Shown: piece after piece, positions 11,400 through 25,705 of the stretch | Position numbering within the stretch: position 1 is the first letter of the stretch | Layout of the letters: the number at the start of each line of letters is the position of its first letter | DNA from: Arctopsyche grandis | Taxonomy: Eukaryota; Arthropoda; Insecta; Trichoptera; Hydropsychidae | Direction of reading: 5' to 3' | Assembly: GCF_051622035.1 (NCBI RefSeq) | Contig: NC_135362.1 | Coordinates: forward strand, 13,519,501 to 13,583,500 | DNA length: 64,000 nucleotides | The notes under the pieces: generated by a model | Database searches by the model: none | What the model was told of the DNA's origin: nothing | Seen by the model: the letters and a program-made list of their open reading frames with translations, nothing else | Made by a program: the position numbers and the translations under genes

Positions 11400-12370
11400 G
11401 ATAAAATTGAAATGTTTTATTTAGAAAAGCTATTTACCAAGTACACATAGTAGTGAAAAAGTTTTCCAGCCCTAATTTTCAAAGAAAAGTAAAAAGAAAG
11501 CTTTGAGGAGCATTTAATGAAATTTTATATGTCCGAACAAGGACACGTTGACGGAATGCTACCCGTAACATCACCGGTAAAAAAATAGTTTATAATACCC
11601 GTCGTGTGGTTTACGATACACACACGTGTAGCAAACATACACCGTACAACCAGTTTCCTTTGGTGCACCTCTTGGCCATGTCCTACGAGGATTCCTCGAA
11701 ATCCTGACAAAACGCACAACGGAAAAAAGAAGAGCGACGAGCAATGCACACATGCAATACCGTCGACCAGCGTTATTACAAGATCGCAGACGTGTAGGAC
11801 ACTCTGCTTCTTTTTATTCCGTTTTTCTTTTACCATATGTGCTAGGATCAGAGCGCGCGTCTCGCATCGGCTGACCACCCTGGTTTCCAAAGTCCACGTC
11901 GTCACCTTCGTATATGGACTCATTTGTTGCGTGGTAATTTTTCACGTCGTCGCATTCGCGGTGCAACAATATAAAATGCATTTACTTCCCTTTCCGAGAG
12001 TCTGTTCGCGTCGTGAGCTCATATTTTATATACGTCGTCGTAGTCTCGTCTCCGTCGACGCGACAACGCCGACTGCATTATTCACGAGTGCATTATTGCA
12101 CTCCTCTATCTATCGTACGGTCCGATTTAATTTACGACAAAAAAGTTACACCACACAGACATTCGCATATGCAACAGTCGGTGGTGTCCTTTTTTCAATG
12201 GTCAATCAAGAAGATGTCTTTAGTTTCATTCCAATTTATTGACGCAAAAGAGGATATTTAAAGTCACATACGGACACGAACATAGGTACATATTGTGATA
12301 ATCTAAATTAAAAAAATGATGAGTTTATTAAAATATAAGAGAAATTTATTAAATTTAAAGAGACATATGA
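11400..12370. other. CpG-richer non-coding block, no gene recognised
   Basis: About 11520-12240 is richer in CpG than its flanks. It supports a 212-codon frame (11604-12242, +) and overlapping minus-strand frames. The translations are low in domain-like pattern and start internally in a CpG-rich block, so no gene is called. It is a candidate regulatory or promoter region by composition. Confidence 0.3.
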
Positions 12371-12459
12371 AATTAGGATGGAGTGCATTTGGACGAATGA
12401 ACACCGTTTTCAAATCAATAATGCCACTTTGCCCGAAGAAAAAAAACCTTGGACCGCCG

Positions 12460-12809
12460 TATACTTGGAAATAACGAGGAAAGGCATGAAGTGGAATATG
12501 TGGGTGAGAAGTATGACAAGGGTAGTGGATTTAGTGGATAGAGTGAAAAGATTGAAATGGCAATGGGCGGGCTATTTGCTTAGAAGAATGGACGAAAGGT
12601 AAACAATAGAAATGCTAGAAAGGTACCCCAGAGTATGCAAATGGGTGAAAGGAATACCGCAGGAAAGTTGGGTGGATGTACATATGTAATTAGGAAGATG
12701 GTTGGGTTGACATGGGAGTTGCGCAAAACAGAGACGAGTGGAAGTGTGTTGGAGAGGTCTTCATCCATCACTGGATGGTGAATGGTTTTAGATAATGATG
12801 ATGATGATT
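12460..12809 (+). mobile_element. RTE-like LINE 3' fragment with (GAT)n tail
   Basis: The frame has KWNMWVRSMTRVVDLV and RVKRLKWQWAGYLLRRMDER followed by a stop. The remainder of the C-terminus is recoverable only across frameshifts. The fragment ends AATGATGATGATGATTC at 12794-12810. It is the best preserved example of this tail type in the window. Confidence 0.8.
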
Positions 12810-14589
12810 CAATAATTTTATATGAAGCAAGTGCTGTTGATATTTTAATGGATGGTTTTGGATAGGATCTGCAATATACCTATATGTTTATATACATATA
12901 AAATATCTGAATACGATGAATAAAATAAATAAAGCTGCACACAATGTTGCTTAAATTATACCACAGCGACTTTACAGGATGTCAAAACCGCCACTATGGC
13001 TGAAAATATAATTATCGGACGGAAATCATTGCAAAAAAGTACGTGTGCGTGATTTGTACGAATCAAAAAGAGTAGGAACGTTTCCCTCTCCTTCCATTCT
13101 CAACCGTGACATAAAGAGCTAAAAACAACATTGAATGAAATTTGGATACGATTTCATATAATCGACTGATTTATTTTTGTTTAAATCATAATTTAAGTGG
13201 TTTAGTAATATTTTGAGTTTGGATTAAATGAGTCAAAATTTGATCGCAATTTATAAAAAATGTTAAATTAATTAACACAAAATGAAATAATTTTTGAGTT
13301 TGAGAACACTTCACTATTCTTCATAGATATTATTAAATATTACTATCTACATATGTACATACCTCTACTGTTTAAAGTATGTTTACGTACGAGTATTATT
13401 TATTCCATTATTATACTGGTAGTCAATTGGTTAATTTATTATACAGATACACTCATTTATGAATTTAAAACATTCGAAATATCGTTCCACAGCATTCGAT
13501 AAAAGGTTCATAACATCAAATGTTAACGTGTAAGGGGTCACTAGCCTGTTGATTAACCATTTAAAAAGAGACGAGTACCCACACATGTGTGTGTTAAATA
13601 GAAAACTGCGTTCAAAAATGGTCATTGAGTGGAAGATGGCTTGTTTTCTTGGTTCGACATGTCACTTGATGTAGTGCACTCGGAATTCTAACCACTCGAT
13701 CTTCCGTGAATAAAAACAAAAACACAATACACTCCTACGACTCTCAAACTCTTAAAAAAATAACCACAAATAGATACAAAAAAAAAAAACGAATCAACAG
13801 GTCGAACATAATACATACAACATACAATCGATGATGATCGGGCGACACAAGTCAACCCTCAAATCCGATTTATTAATCGGAGGGGATCGATCGAACACAG
13901 CTATCGGGTACTGGTTTTTTTCCACCCGTGTGCGATTATCTTGCGGCTGGAGGGTTAAATAGACGAACAATGGCCGCGAACATAAGCCTGCCTACTTGGA
14001 TGGGTATTAGTTCGTTATTGATGAGTATCGATGGGCCTATTTTCGTTATTGAGTTCGCGGGGTGCGTAGGACCCGGATTTAAATGCTTTCACGCAGTATT
14101 GCACTGTGCGGGTTCCTTGCCATATTATTATTTGCCGGATTTAAAGCTCGATTGATCGAGCCTAATTCGCCGTTCGGTCATCGTCAAATAAATACCCACT
14201 CGAGTGGAGTGTATGTAAAGAAAAAGAAAAGATTTCCCGATTAGAAATGAGAGCTTTTGAAAGTAGGTATGTTTTCTACGGATAGAATCCTTTTCAACGA
14301 CTTCAACTTATTCCTTTTTGTATGTATGTATGTACGTATAGGTACATATGCATATACGGTGTAATTCATCACTCATTGAGAAAAGTTGAACTTGCACTCT
14401 AACTTGGGATTTGGAGATCCAAAATAATATTTAATATTATTATAATTATAATAATATAATTATAACAATATTATGTTAATTTTTTTTAATATATACATAC
14501 AAACTATCATGTCAGCAGCACTATCATTTATAAAATAATGTATTTATCAAAATTAGACAGAAGAATAATTAATGATACTTTATGTTTAT
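12810..14589. other. Non-coding stretch with a GC-richer block
   Basis: No gene was recognised. About 13820-14210 is distinctly CpG-richer (for example GATTAATCGG-like and GCTCGATTGATCGAGCC palindromic motifs) and stands out as a possible conserved non-coding element. The rest is AT-rich and plain. Confidence 0.35.
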
Positions 14590-14911
14590 TTGGTATTCTT
14601 TCTGGGATCATCGACGCCTCTTGATTGGTGAGCTTAATCAGATTCAATGTATCGGGCAAATCAATTAAAAGTAACCATCTTCTTGATATGCCTAGGTATA
14701 CCACCAATTATTCATCGAACTCAGCCATGTCAAGACGAATGTGTAATGCTGTATATGTTTGATTTATTTAATGTCAGTAGATGTAAGTTAAAATGCTGTC
14801 GTTTCATTTTTGTCTTTCTTTGTATTTTTCAAAATTTTAATACTAACTTTATATGAATTGTAATTTTTTATTTTCTTTGGTAAAATGGTCATTTTTTGAG
14901 CGTATAAATAA
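14590..14911 (+). mobile_element. CR1/Jockey-type LINE C-terminal fragment
   Basis: A broken frame parallels the last 90 residues of the LINE ORF2 at 60582-63479. The local motif FNVSGKSIKSNHLL corresponds to LRVPNRMTRCNELL, TNYSSNSAMSRRMCNA corresponds to the SNYGRSSFIWRASS block, and MFDLFN is shared. It closes with ATAAATAAATAAATATTTT near 14893-14911, the same (AAAT)n tail type. It is 5'-truncated and inactive. Confidence 0.65.
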
Positions 14912-17900
14912 ATAAATATTTTCCTCATGTAAGTATATCGTACATATAGATATACGCATTATTTATGGCGATCAACTTTCAAGTTATGAATACAAAATGG
15001 AAGATCTACCCACGCCTTTTATATTTGACACATAATGATTCTCTACAATCGAACTACATACTTCTACAATAGTAAAATACATACAAATATACATATGCTT
15101 ATTTGGACCAAGAGTATAGTTAAAACAATCCACATAGATAATATGATGTACCTTAATTAAATTAAATTTACAATTTTTAAAATAAACCAAATATACATAC
15201 ATAGATAAAATGTAATGCTAAAGGAAGTGTGTAATTTTTTTTTTAAATGTACATATGATCATGATCTTAGTAAAAGTGCATATTTTTGTTTAAATACTAA
15301 ACGAATACGGTATGAAGAATTCAAAATTAAATGCATAAACCGTTTTTTCAAGTGAGCACAATACATACATATTAAAGTAGCAGGAAGTCATTTTATCATT
15401 CGAATTTTCTTAACAGTGTTTCGCCGTCGTAAATTTAAAGAGGCGTCCGCCCCTGGGAGGGACTCAGAGAGGGATCCGAGTCGGTCCTTTATTAATGTGA
15501 CTAATTTATTTGCTGGTCAGTTAATATTAAAAAGCGATAAAAAATAAATTGGGGTCGATTTGTCTGTGGCGCGACCAACACCCACCGTGCGCCGTGTCGA
15601 CGATGCTTTTTCACGTGGAAACCCGAATAATCGATTAGCCGACGGGTAATCCGATATTTTAATAAAGGGACAGAACCGCCTCGAGGTATTATATATATAC
15701 AATACCCTGAAATTATATTCGAAATATCATAACCTGTACGAATGAAACTGCAGTGCGAAAATCGAACACGAGATACAGTGAGTATCTCCAATAAAAGCAG
15801 CACTTGAAACTTTAGTGCTACATAATATTTTTAGTCTTTTAAATTTTATTCAAAAATTTTCATTTATATACAATACGTTTCTCTGTATCCCGACTATTCA
15901 TCAAAGAACTGTTCATCTATGATCATTCGTCAAAGAAAATAATATGTTATTGATGAGACGTCAACATTGACGTCACAACTAGGGTCTCCAAAACCGGATA
16001 TACCAAGACTGACTAACCGTTGAAACCGCCTTTTTTGACATCACCCAAAATCTTCGAAACACACGGTTAACCGGCTAGTTAATTATTAAAAAAATGCATT
16101 TTGCAGAATGGAATACAATACAGAAAAATAAAGGTACATTGCCACTTGGAACTTTTATCAGATGTTTTTGTTCAAAGTTATGTAGGTATATGTGAGAACA
16201 ATTAATCAGCACTTTAGGTTCACTTTTTCCGAAAAAAAAACCTAAATTGCACCGAGTAAAAAAAACTGAACTGAGCAAAAGAGTTTCAGTATTCAGGTTT
16301 TCATTTTAGTAACTCACTAATAACTACATATAATCATCTGAATAAATATTATTAATTTTTAAATTTATAAATGTAACGGTTTTTACTATCGTTTGATGAA
16401 TAATTCGCTGAATAGTCTTAAATTTCTCTCGATTACAGACAGTTGAATTGATTGAGATAAGATGTAACAAATTTGCTTAATGAACTTGGTTTACATGTAC
16501 CTATACATATATTTAATTTCCTTAACTCGCATGTACAACATAAAATCAAAGGTATATGTAAAATCTAGAAGAAAAAAGGAGTACTAAACAAGTTCATATA
16601 TATAAAATATGTAAAATGTTGACTTCACTTATTTGTCTTTAAAATATGATTCACACATTGCGCCAATTTATGTAGTTGAATATATCTTTTAAACGCAGTA
16701 AGCACACTAAATGTATGTTCTACGTATGTATTTGATGATGCAATTACTACATTTAATTAACATTGTCATGATGAACATCGGTCATGTCGCGATAAGGACG
16801 AATGAGTCTATCTGTATGACTATTATATGGTGACGCATTGCATTATTAAATAGGCGTGTGCTGTGTATGTATGCAGATACATACAATATTTAAGTGTATA
16901 TAATAACAATAATTTATTTTAAATAAATCACAGTATAATATAATACTATACAAACACAAGATACCTTGGAACAATGCGATTGATGCATTCACTCAATATA
17001 CACATTTGACAGTGTGATTGAACCCTTTTGCGAATTCGTCGCGGTTAACCCTATGCCCGCCGCTGCTCTTGTATCTCTCATTTACAATGATGTGATTAAT
17101 AGCAGGTAATTTTTATATGTTGAATTTTATCGATAGGCGTTCCGAAACTCGGTGGTCGCTTCGGCGAAGAACGCCCCTGCGAATTCGATCGCGAATTTCC
17201 GATTCGATTCGATGCATTCACTTGCATACGTTGCATTCATACAAATAGACATTGTAACGTAATGGATAATAACAGTTATTATACCGCCCCAAATTTCGCA
17301 TTTGAATTTTTCCTCTTGCATCGACTCCACGATTTGCAAACAGTTTTAAATATAATAGGTAATATATTTGCACTGTTTATTAATCTATACATTTTGTATT
17401 TATTAAAGCGATAAACCGAACTGATTAAATACATTGATAAAAACGAAACGACTTACATACATAGTATACATACTTACTTACATAGTACACAAACATACTT
17501 ACTTACATAGTATACATTTTACTATCACACAGATCGTAAAACTGAAAATGTCACATTAAACTGCACAATTTACTCTGCACATTATCTTAGGGTCACTATC
17601 AAAGAAAACATTCGAGACAAAATGTATTTACAATGTTTAGAATCACTGGTACGTATGTATGTACGTTATCACAAGCATAATAAGATGTATCTATGTACAT
17701 TCATAAAAAAAATATTTGCGTAATTATCCGCTTTCGAGTTATATAGCCGAAAATATTATGTTAATACCGCACAAAGGAATCTAAACATCGCCAATAATAA
17801 TAATGATATGGTAATAATACATTAATATGAAAAAAAAATTATACGTGTGTGTAAAATTATAATGGAGGGCCAGGTTCGAATGTATTAAATTGTTATGATC

Positions 17901-19324
17901 TGGTGAGCAAAAAAAAAGAGAAGAGGAGCGAACCTTTGTGGGGTCCGTATAATTCATTTCGGGGCCTCGGAATAAAAGAGTCGAAGCTAGTAGTAGGCGC
18001 CCATTGTTTATGGGGTTTACGGGGGTCGAATAAATCATAGATCGATATCGGCAGATTTACGACGTGTTGGCGGGGGCCTCCAGGGGCCCTGCAACCCTTT
18101 CGCACCGACAAAAGAGTGTCTGAAGGGGACCCTTCGCTAAAATCATCGCGGGTTGAGCTTCCAAATTTTTTTCCATATTAGAATTATTTAGATCCGATCG
18201 GGATCGGTGCGATAAACGTTCGAGAATATTTTTATTTTTAATCTAATCGTGTTCTTAGCACATTTTTATTTCAGGCAAACATTAATGGTAAGCAATTAGG
18301 AATTAATTGCACGAGTTTGATTGATTTTAATACGTTGTTAAATATTTTGACAGAAGTGGTTAAATTGATGGTAGTATGAAATTCAATTATTTAATTACTT
18401 TTTAAAGTAAAAATGTAAATGATTTCTCATTTAATTTTTTTATTGAACTAAACTTTAATAACTTTCTATCTAATGTATAGTTTATTAATTAAATTGATGC
18501 GAGCATATTAATAGGAAATTTATTAAAATGTGATTAATTACTAAGGTATTTTTTATCGAAATGATTAAAAATTTTGAAACTAACTTAATATTAACTTGCA
18601 ATGACACTATATACTTTTTATTAATACAGGCAAAAAGAGAACTCTTATTAATATTGAACATAGAAATAACTACATATGTACATATATGTACGCATGTCGT
18701 TACAAAGCTCCTTTAACGACAGATATGTATAATACAAACAGAATATAGTACAGCATGAAATGCCTAGATAGATTCCAGCTCTGAATGGGAGTGTCTTGTG
18801 TCATTGTTAACACTTGTCGCACTGTGATGGATAACGAGTGTCCCGGACTTATATTTTATTTTATTTCTCCAAATATACTGAATGTAGGGTCTTCATATTT
18901 TATGTATCTCATCAAAGCCTCTATGATTCGATTTATGTCATTAAGAAATAAATAAAACATGGATCAATATCGACAGAAATAATTATTTTCGTGGGAAGTC
19001 TTGTACACGTGCCTCACAAATGCGAGGAGAGGGGGAATCCAATACGCGTCGCGCTCAACGGTTAGTGTGGGAATGATATCCACCTTGAAATGACGGCTCT
19101 CCTTCAACCGTTCATTTTTTTCATTTATTACACTTATTTTATATTATTCGACGTTTAATACACGATAAACTGATTTTTATAGCTATTACAATAATTAGTC
19201 TTGCAGATTTTGCATCATTCTAACTAAACACACACATTTTTAACTGACTATAGAATTGAATTAAAATAGTTAATCTCGCAGATTTTGTACCTCACTATAT
19301 AGCTAGCGGACTGTATTTGCACAG
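14912..19324. other. Long non-coding stretch with CpG-richer islands
   Basis: No gene was recognised in 4.4 kb. Islands that stand out are 15420-15690, 15950-16070 (paired GACGTCAAC and TTGACGTC), 17030-17340 and 17920-18210 (with CATTGTTTATGGGG). Between them the DNA is AT-rich with TACATACATA simple repeats. Open frames are short and domain-free. The islands are candidate regulatory elements, by composition only. Confidence 0.35.
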
Positions 19325-19550
19325 TAAGACAAGTGTTAATTCGTACCATCTTATTATTCCGACAAGTTTCTCCTCCATTTCTTCAAATATGGGAATCACC
19401 GTTATTAATTATACAAGGAAAATATATTACCGAAAACACTCAAAGGGTTGAGTTTTGGCCTGGCAGTGATCAAGCGTACTAACGTTGTATACAAAACTAT
19501 CTGAAAAATGTCGTGCCCCGTACCACTCTGTGTATCTGCACCCTTAGAGA
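19325..19550 (+). repeat. Interspersed repeat family B, copy 1
   Basis: About 220 bp shares extended similarity with 57345-57590 in the same orientation. Anchors are TTCTTCAAATATGGGAATCACC, ACCGAAAACACTC and GTACCACTCTGT. It has no coding capacity and no visible termini. It is probably an old transposable element piece. Confidence 0.6.
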
Positions 19551-19700
19551 GGACGACTTTGAAGATGCAAAATATTTAAAAACTTTTTTTTAAATAATAA
19601 AAGCCAATTTCTAATTGAGTGCGAATAAGATCGGCTCATACGATATTTTTTTAAAACTAATTTCTAATGTATTGACTTTCATACATATGTACATACATGC

Positions 19701-19833
19701 CAGGGGCGTGCGGTGAAAATCCCTCTCTTTTTGTCGTACAGCCTTACTACAGCCTGTTCCTCTTGTATCCTGATCGCGCACATTAAGTAAGGCTGTACGA
19801 CAAAAAGAGGGAGAGTTTCACCGCACGCCACTG
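19701..19833. mobile_element. hAT-type foldback MITE (133 bp)
   Basis: The two ends, CAGGGGCGTGCGGTGAAA and TTTCACCGCACGCCACTG, are inverted repeats extending to about 48 bp (through TTTTTGTCGTACAGCCTTAC). The CAGNGGCGTG terminus is typical of hAT elements. The 8 bp on either side (ATACATGC and TTACGTAC) match at only five positions, so a target duplication is at best eroded. It has no coding capacity. Confidence 0.7.
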
Positions 19834-19881
19834 TTACGTACATATAAAGAAGCGTTTAAATATACCTACATACATATGAAC

Positions 19882-20000
19882 CAGTGGTGTGCGGAAAAAA
19901 TCTCAATTTTTGTCGCATAGTATGCAAGGAGAGTCGGTAGACGTCACCTAGTCCCCTTGAAATCTGCTCACGCACACGTAAGTCAGTCTGTGGGACAAAA
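19882..20000. mobile_element. Related hAT-type MITE, degenerate copy
   Basis: It begins CCAGTGGTGTGCGGAAAA and follows the same order as 19701-19833 (TTTTTGTCGCATAG, then GTAAGTCAGTCTGTGGGAC). It loses the right terminal repeat in a TACATACA tract. It lies only 50 bp from its relative. Confidence 0.5.
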
Positions 20001-23000
20001 ACTATGTACAAATGTACATACATGCATTATGTACATACATACATACATGCATGTATGTACATAATGTGCAATACAGGATTAATTTAGAGCATGAACATTA
20101 ATAACAATAGAGAATAATTTAACAAAATTTTTACATCGCGTTCCTCGCATTCGATAAGTATCTAAAGTCAACACTCGTCGAGTAGGCAGCGGGTAGGTAT
20201 CGCTTCCGATCGGCGATTATAAAATAGCGCACGGCGGATTTTCATTTAGATCGATCTCCATTTTTATTTTCACATGTGCATACACACTCATTTTAAATGT
20301 GAAAATGAATGATTTACGGTCGAGCGGCGGTTCGTGCACGCGAAAATGCACATTATCGCGGCGAACAGTTTTCCGTGGAAAAGCAATGGGACACCTAATG
20401 GACGTGATTCACGGCACGAGTGGCCAAAACCACACAAAGGGGAGGGGGGGGCATAAATGCAAACAGAAAAATAATAATAGAAAATGGAGAAAGGTGGGGA
20501 AACTGAAAAAAATAAAATATAAAAATACAGACAGAGAACAAACAGCGCACGGGCACGGAAGTGCGATTAATACGCTAACTAGGCTCGTGCTATTTCGCAA
20601 TTGTTGCGGTCGCAAATCCGATTGCGGTTTTCGCCGCCACTTTTCCACATGTGTCTGCCGGGCGATAACGGGTTAAAAACGGTCACGCGCCCAACCGAAC
20701 GTACACGTCATATTTTGTCTATCGTTTCGATCTGATCGCAGTGTATATTAAACTACAATTTATAGAAAAAGCAACGTATAATTTTCGATATCACACTACA
20801 TTGTACATATATGTATGTACATACATACATACAAAAAGCTAGGTTTTTCAGGTTTTTTCAATATATTTTTTTTTTACATAAACACAAGACAGCGTAACAT
20901 GATACCCAACGATATAAAATATTCATGCATGTAACTTGTTTAGGTTATATCTGAACCATAATGTAAGAAGTGCCTATGTCATTCAATGTAAAACAAATGA
21001 GATAAGTGCTAGGTACATACATATATACATATGTATGTATATCCAGAAGTATAGTTCGGTGGTTATGTTAATGCTCATTATCGAGAGGTTGCCGAATTTA
21101 AGCCCTTGGTTGACCTCGATTGAAAAAAAATTATTCCGTAAAATCTGAAATTATGTACTCTTAGTTTTCATTTTGAACACAAGCAACAATTATTCATTTC
21201 GGAGCTATTGTGATTTGATAAATAGGTCTAGAATTAAATAAATTACAATATATGTGTGTATTATATATAAATATATTTATAAAGTAATTGTACAATTTAT
21301 TAACTGCACTTCAAGGGTGTCAAAAAGCGTTAAATGCTATTATACAAATACATTGTACATATACGTATAAACATAGCATATTGTATTTGCACATACATAT
21401 GTACATTTAGAACGTATGTGCACATTTATAACGTGTTAAGTAGTTTCTAGTTTGCGGTTTCTAATAAATCGTTGTGTAATCAATCGGTTATCAATTATCG
21501 GCTACTTTTCTTTTCTAATTAATTCTAATTGCCACCGTTGAACAGTAACACCAATCGATACATAATAATTACATCAGACAATCTAAGCCTGTAGTAATGC
21601 AATAAAAAAATCAATTAAGACGTAACCGATATGACTACAAGCACTGTCGCCTTTTAGAAAAATAAAAAAAATATTTTATGAATTAAAAGTGTAAGCAAGT
21701 GTTTGAAAATAGACCGAAATTTAACCGGTGATCAAAAAAAAAAAATAATTGAGCTGTCAGTAAAATATAATCTATGTATGTATGTATGTATGTGCATATG
21801 AATACATGTATAATGTAATTAATTCATTCATGCCCGAACTTTTATTATTAATATTAAGATATATATTTGGCATGGAAAGTAGAAATATTATAAATACATT
21901 CACATTTTGAAAAGTTTCACTTTCAGTTCTTTATTTTTTTTTAATTTCAGAACTCAAAAACGAAAAGCAGTTTTTGTTCAAATTAATAGCCAAGTGTCTG
22001 TGGTTCTGTATAAGTCATAAAATTTATCAAATGGGTATAATTTAAAACACAATTGGGGTCTATGTATGTATGTATGTATGTAGGTACATGTGCAAGTTCT
22101 ACTTTATCAAATCTGAATCCCTTCGAATTTAAGTCACTAAAACCAAAAACGGAACTGAACCCTTAAAAAAAATTAGGGGTTTCGCACCACTGATAGGTAC
22201 ATATTCGACTGAAAATCTAATGAATTCGGTCAAAAGTGCATTTAATATGCATTAGTGTACACATTCGAACGCTAATAGCTCGGAAGCACGCGACTAAGAA
22301 TAAGTAGTATGACTGTGCGTGACATGTAAACGGCACTGGCGTAATTTTAGAGATTTATTCAATAATAATAAAGTAATTTTTTCCGACGAAAAAAACCACA
22401 CAGTGCGTAATTTATTTCATTGTAATATAAAGTGATTAATATATTAAACGGGAAAAAATGAAAACAATGGTGTTCGAAATCGACCGAATGAAGCACCTGT
22501 ACAGCGAGCGTTTCTCGTTCATTTAATAAAGTGTTTAGCATAATTACAAGCCGTCGGACATGATGTTATCGCCCACAAGAGATACCAATCGAGATGCTCG
22601 ACACAAAAAATGCATCAAAAACATAGTTGCGCCAATATAATCGATCGTTTTGTTAAATTACATAATTACGACCAACACGGTGCCGAATCATCATTAACGT
22701 GACAGTAATTTCATAATTTTAAATATCGGGACTAGACGGTGAAAATAGAGGGTTCTCGAGCTCCTCATCTAATATCAACAGATATTAGATTTAGAATATC
22801 ACAGTCAGTATATGTATGTATGTAACTCACTGGCATTAACACATTCGACTACCGTTTGAAGGGTCGCGGGTTCAAAGCAGAAAGACTTACGACCAACATA
22901 AATATATTTTATTTACTCGAATCATTATTATTTTCCGCTTTCCATTGTGTACAACAGACGGCAAACGAAAGCAACGGAAAAAATATCACGTTTTCCAATA

Positions 23001-23520
23001 AAGATTCTTCACTACATGGCAAATAAAATAAAAAGTACATACCAGCTAAAATCTCAAAGTCTCTAGATTTATATTCAATAGATACTCCGCATATATATAA
23101 TGTACATATGTATGTGGTAGATCGAGTTTTGAATAATAATTAAGATGAACAATTTTCCCATTTGAAGAATTTATTTTTCAGGATACAATTCATTTGATGA
23201 GAACTGTATGATAGTAACATATTTTTTGGCAGTGTTTTAACTTTTTTGAGTACCTACTGAAACATAAGAATTAAGGTTCGATTATATGTAGGTACTAGTC
23301 CAGCTTAAGTCGGCAACTGCACGTAATAATAAAAACATTTTAACATTCATTATATATGTACATATAACCTATGAGTGAAGTAAAAATATATATGAGAGAT
23401 AAAGAGAGCCTATAATGCAAATTATAGGCAAATTAATGAAAAAGTTAAAGTAATAGGCGATTAAACAATTAAAGTCTGACAAAACGACAGGGTGCAGAAA
23501 GGAAGATAAATACAGCAACT
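20001..23520. other. Non-coding stretch, one CpG-richer island
   Basis: No gene was recognised. 20010-20065 is a near-palindromic TACATACATGCATGTATGTA tract. 20150-20720 is CpG-richer and holds domain-free open frames on both strands. The remainder is AT-rich with TATGTATGTATG runs at about 21775, 22065 and 22810. Confidence 0.35.
22829..22886 (+). mobile_element. Possible SINE head fragment
   Basis: ACTGGCATTAACACATTCGACTACC is followed by a B-box-like GTCGCGGGTTCAAAGC. The spacing resembles the SINE heads elsewhere in the window. The A box is weak and no body follows, so the call is tentative. Confidence 0.3.
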
Positions 23521-23602
23521 TGTGTACCATTAGACGTCAGGATGGCAAAATTGTAGCATTTTTAAACGTGACAATTACGATGTACATACATATGTTTGTA
23601 TG

Positions 23603-25186
<1,584 letters not shown>

Positions 25187-25188
25187 TA

Positions 25189-25703
25189 GGCCGGGGTGAA
25201 ATCGCGAATTTCGGATTTTCATCGATAGACCTAGTGGAAAACTTTCATCGTATCATCGTTTCAATTAAATAAATAAAAAATCATTGATTATAAACAATGT
25301 CCCGTGCCTCCAACCAATTGATTTATTATTATTATTTATAAATAGTAATTTCGATTTGTTTACTATTTATAAAAAAAATAACACGTAATATTCACCCATT
25401 GAAGTTTATTTGGTTCGATTATGATAAGTTTTAACTCATCAACGAAAATTCAAAGTAGCGTTTTGCTAGAAAATTTTCGTACAAAGCGAGCTGTGCTTGC
25501 AATGAGTGTATGGGAGAAGCGTCATTTTCAGATAATTTGCTTTTTTAATTTTTTGTCGAGATAAATCCATTGGTTGGAGGCACAGGAAATTGTTTAAAAC
25601 CAATGAATTTTTACTTTATTTTACTTATCGTTCCCTGATACAATGAAAATTTTCCACTAGGTCCATCGATGAAAATCGAAAATTGGGGTTTATCGCTCCG
25701 GCC
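25189..25703. mobile_element. 515-bp long-TIR element with TA target duplication
   Basis: The termini GGCCGGGGTGAAATCGCGAA and GATAAACC...GCTCCGGCC (right end) are inverted. Complementarity continues inward through CATCGATAGACCTAGTGGAA, TGTGCCTCCAACCAAT and GATTTAT, giving arms of roughly 150 bp. The dinucleotide TA flanks both sides (25187-25188 and 25704-25705). There is no coding capacity, so it would move only with a transposase supplied elsewhere. A TA duplication suggests Tc1/mariner-like mobilisation, but GGCC-type ends also occur in PIF/Harbinger. Confidence 0.75.
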
Positions 25704-25705
25704 TA

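Noticed and set aside
11604..12242. 212-codon plus-strand frame
   Set aside because: It lies in a CpG-rich block with overlapping minus-strand frames, and the translation has no recognisable domain.
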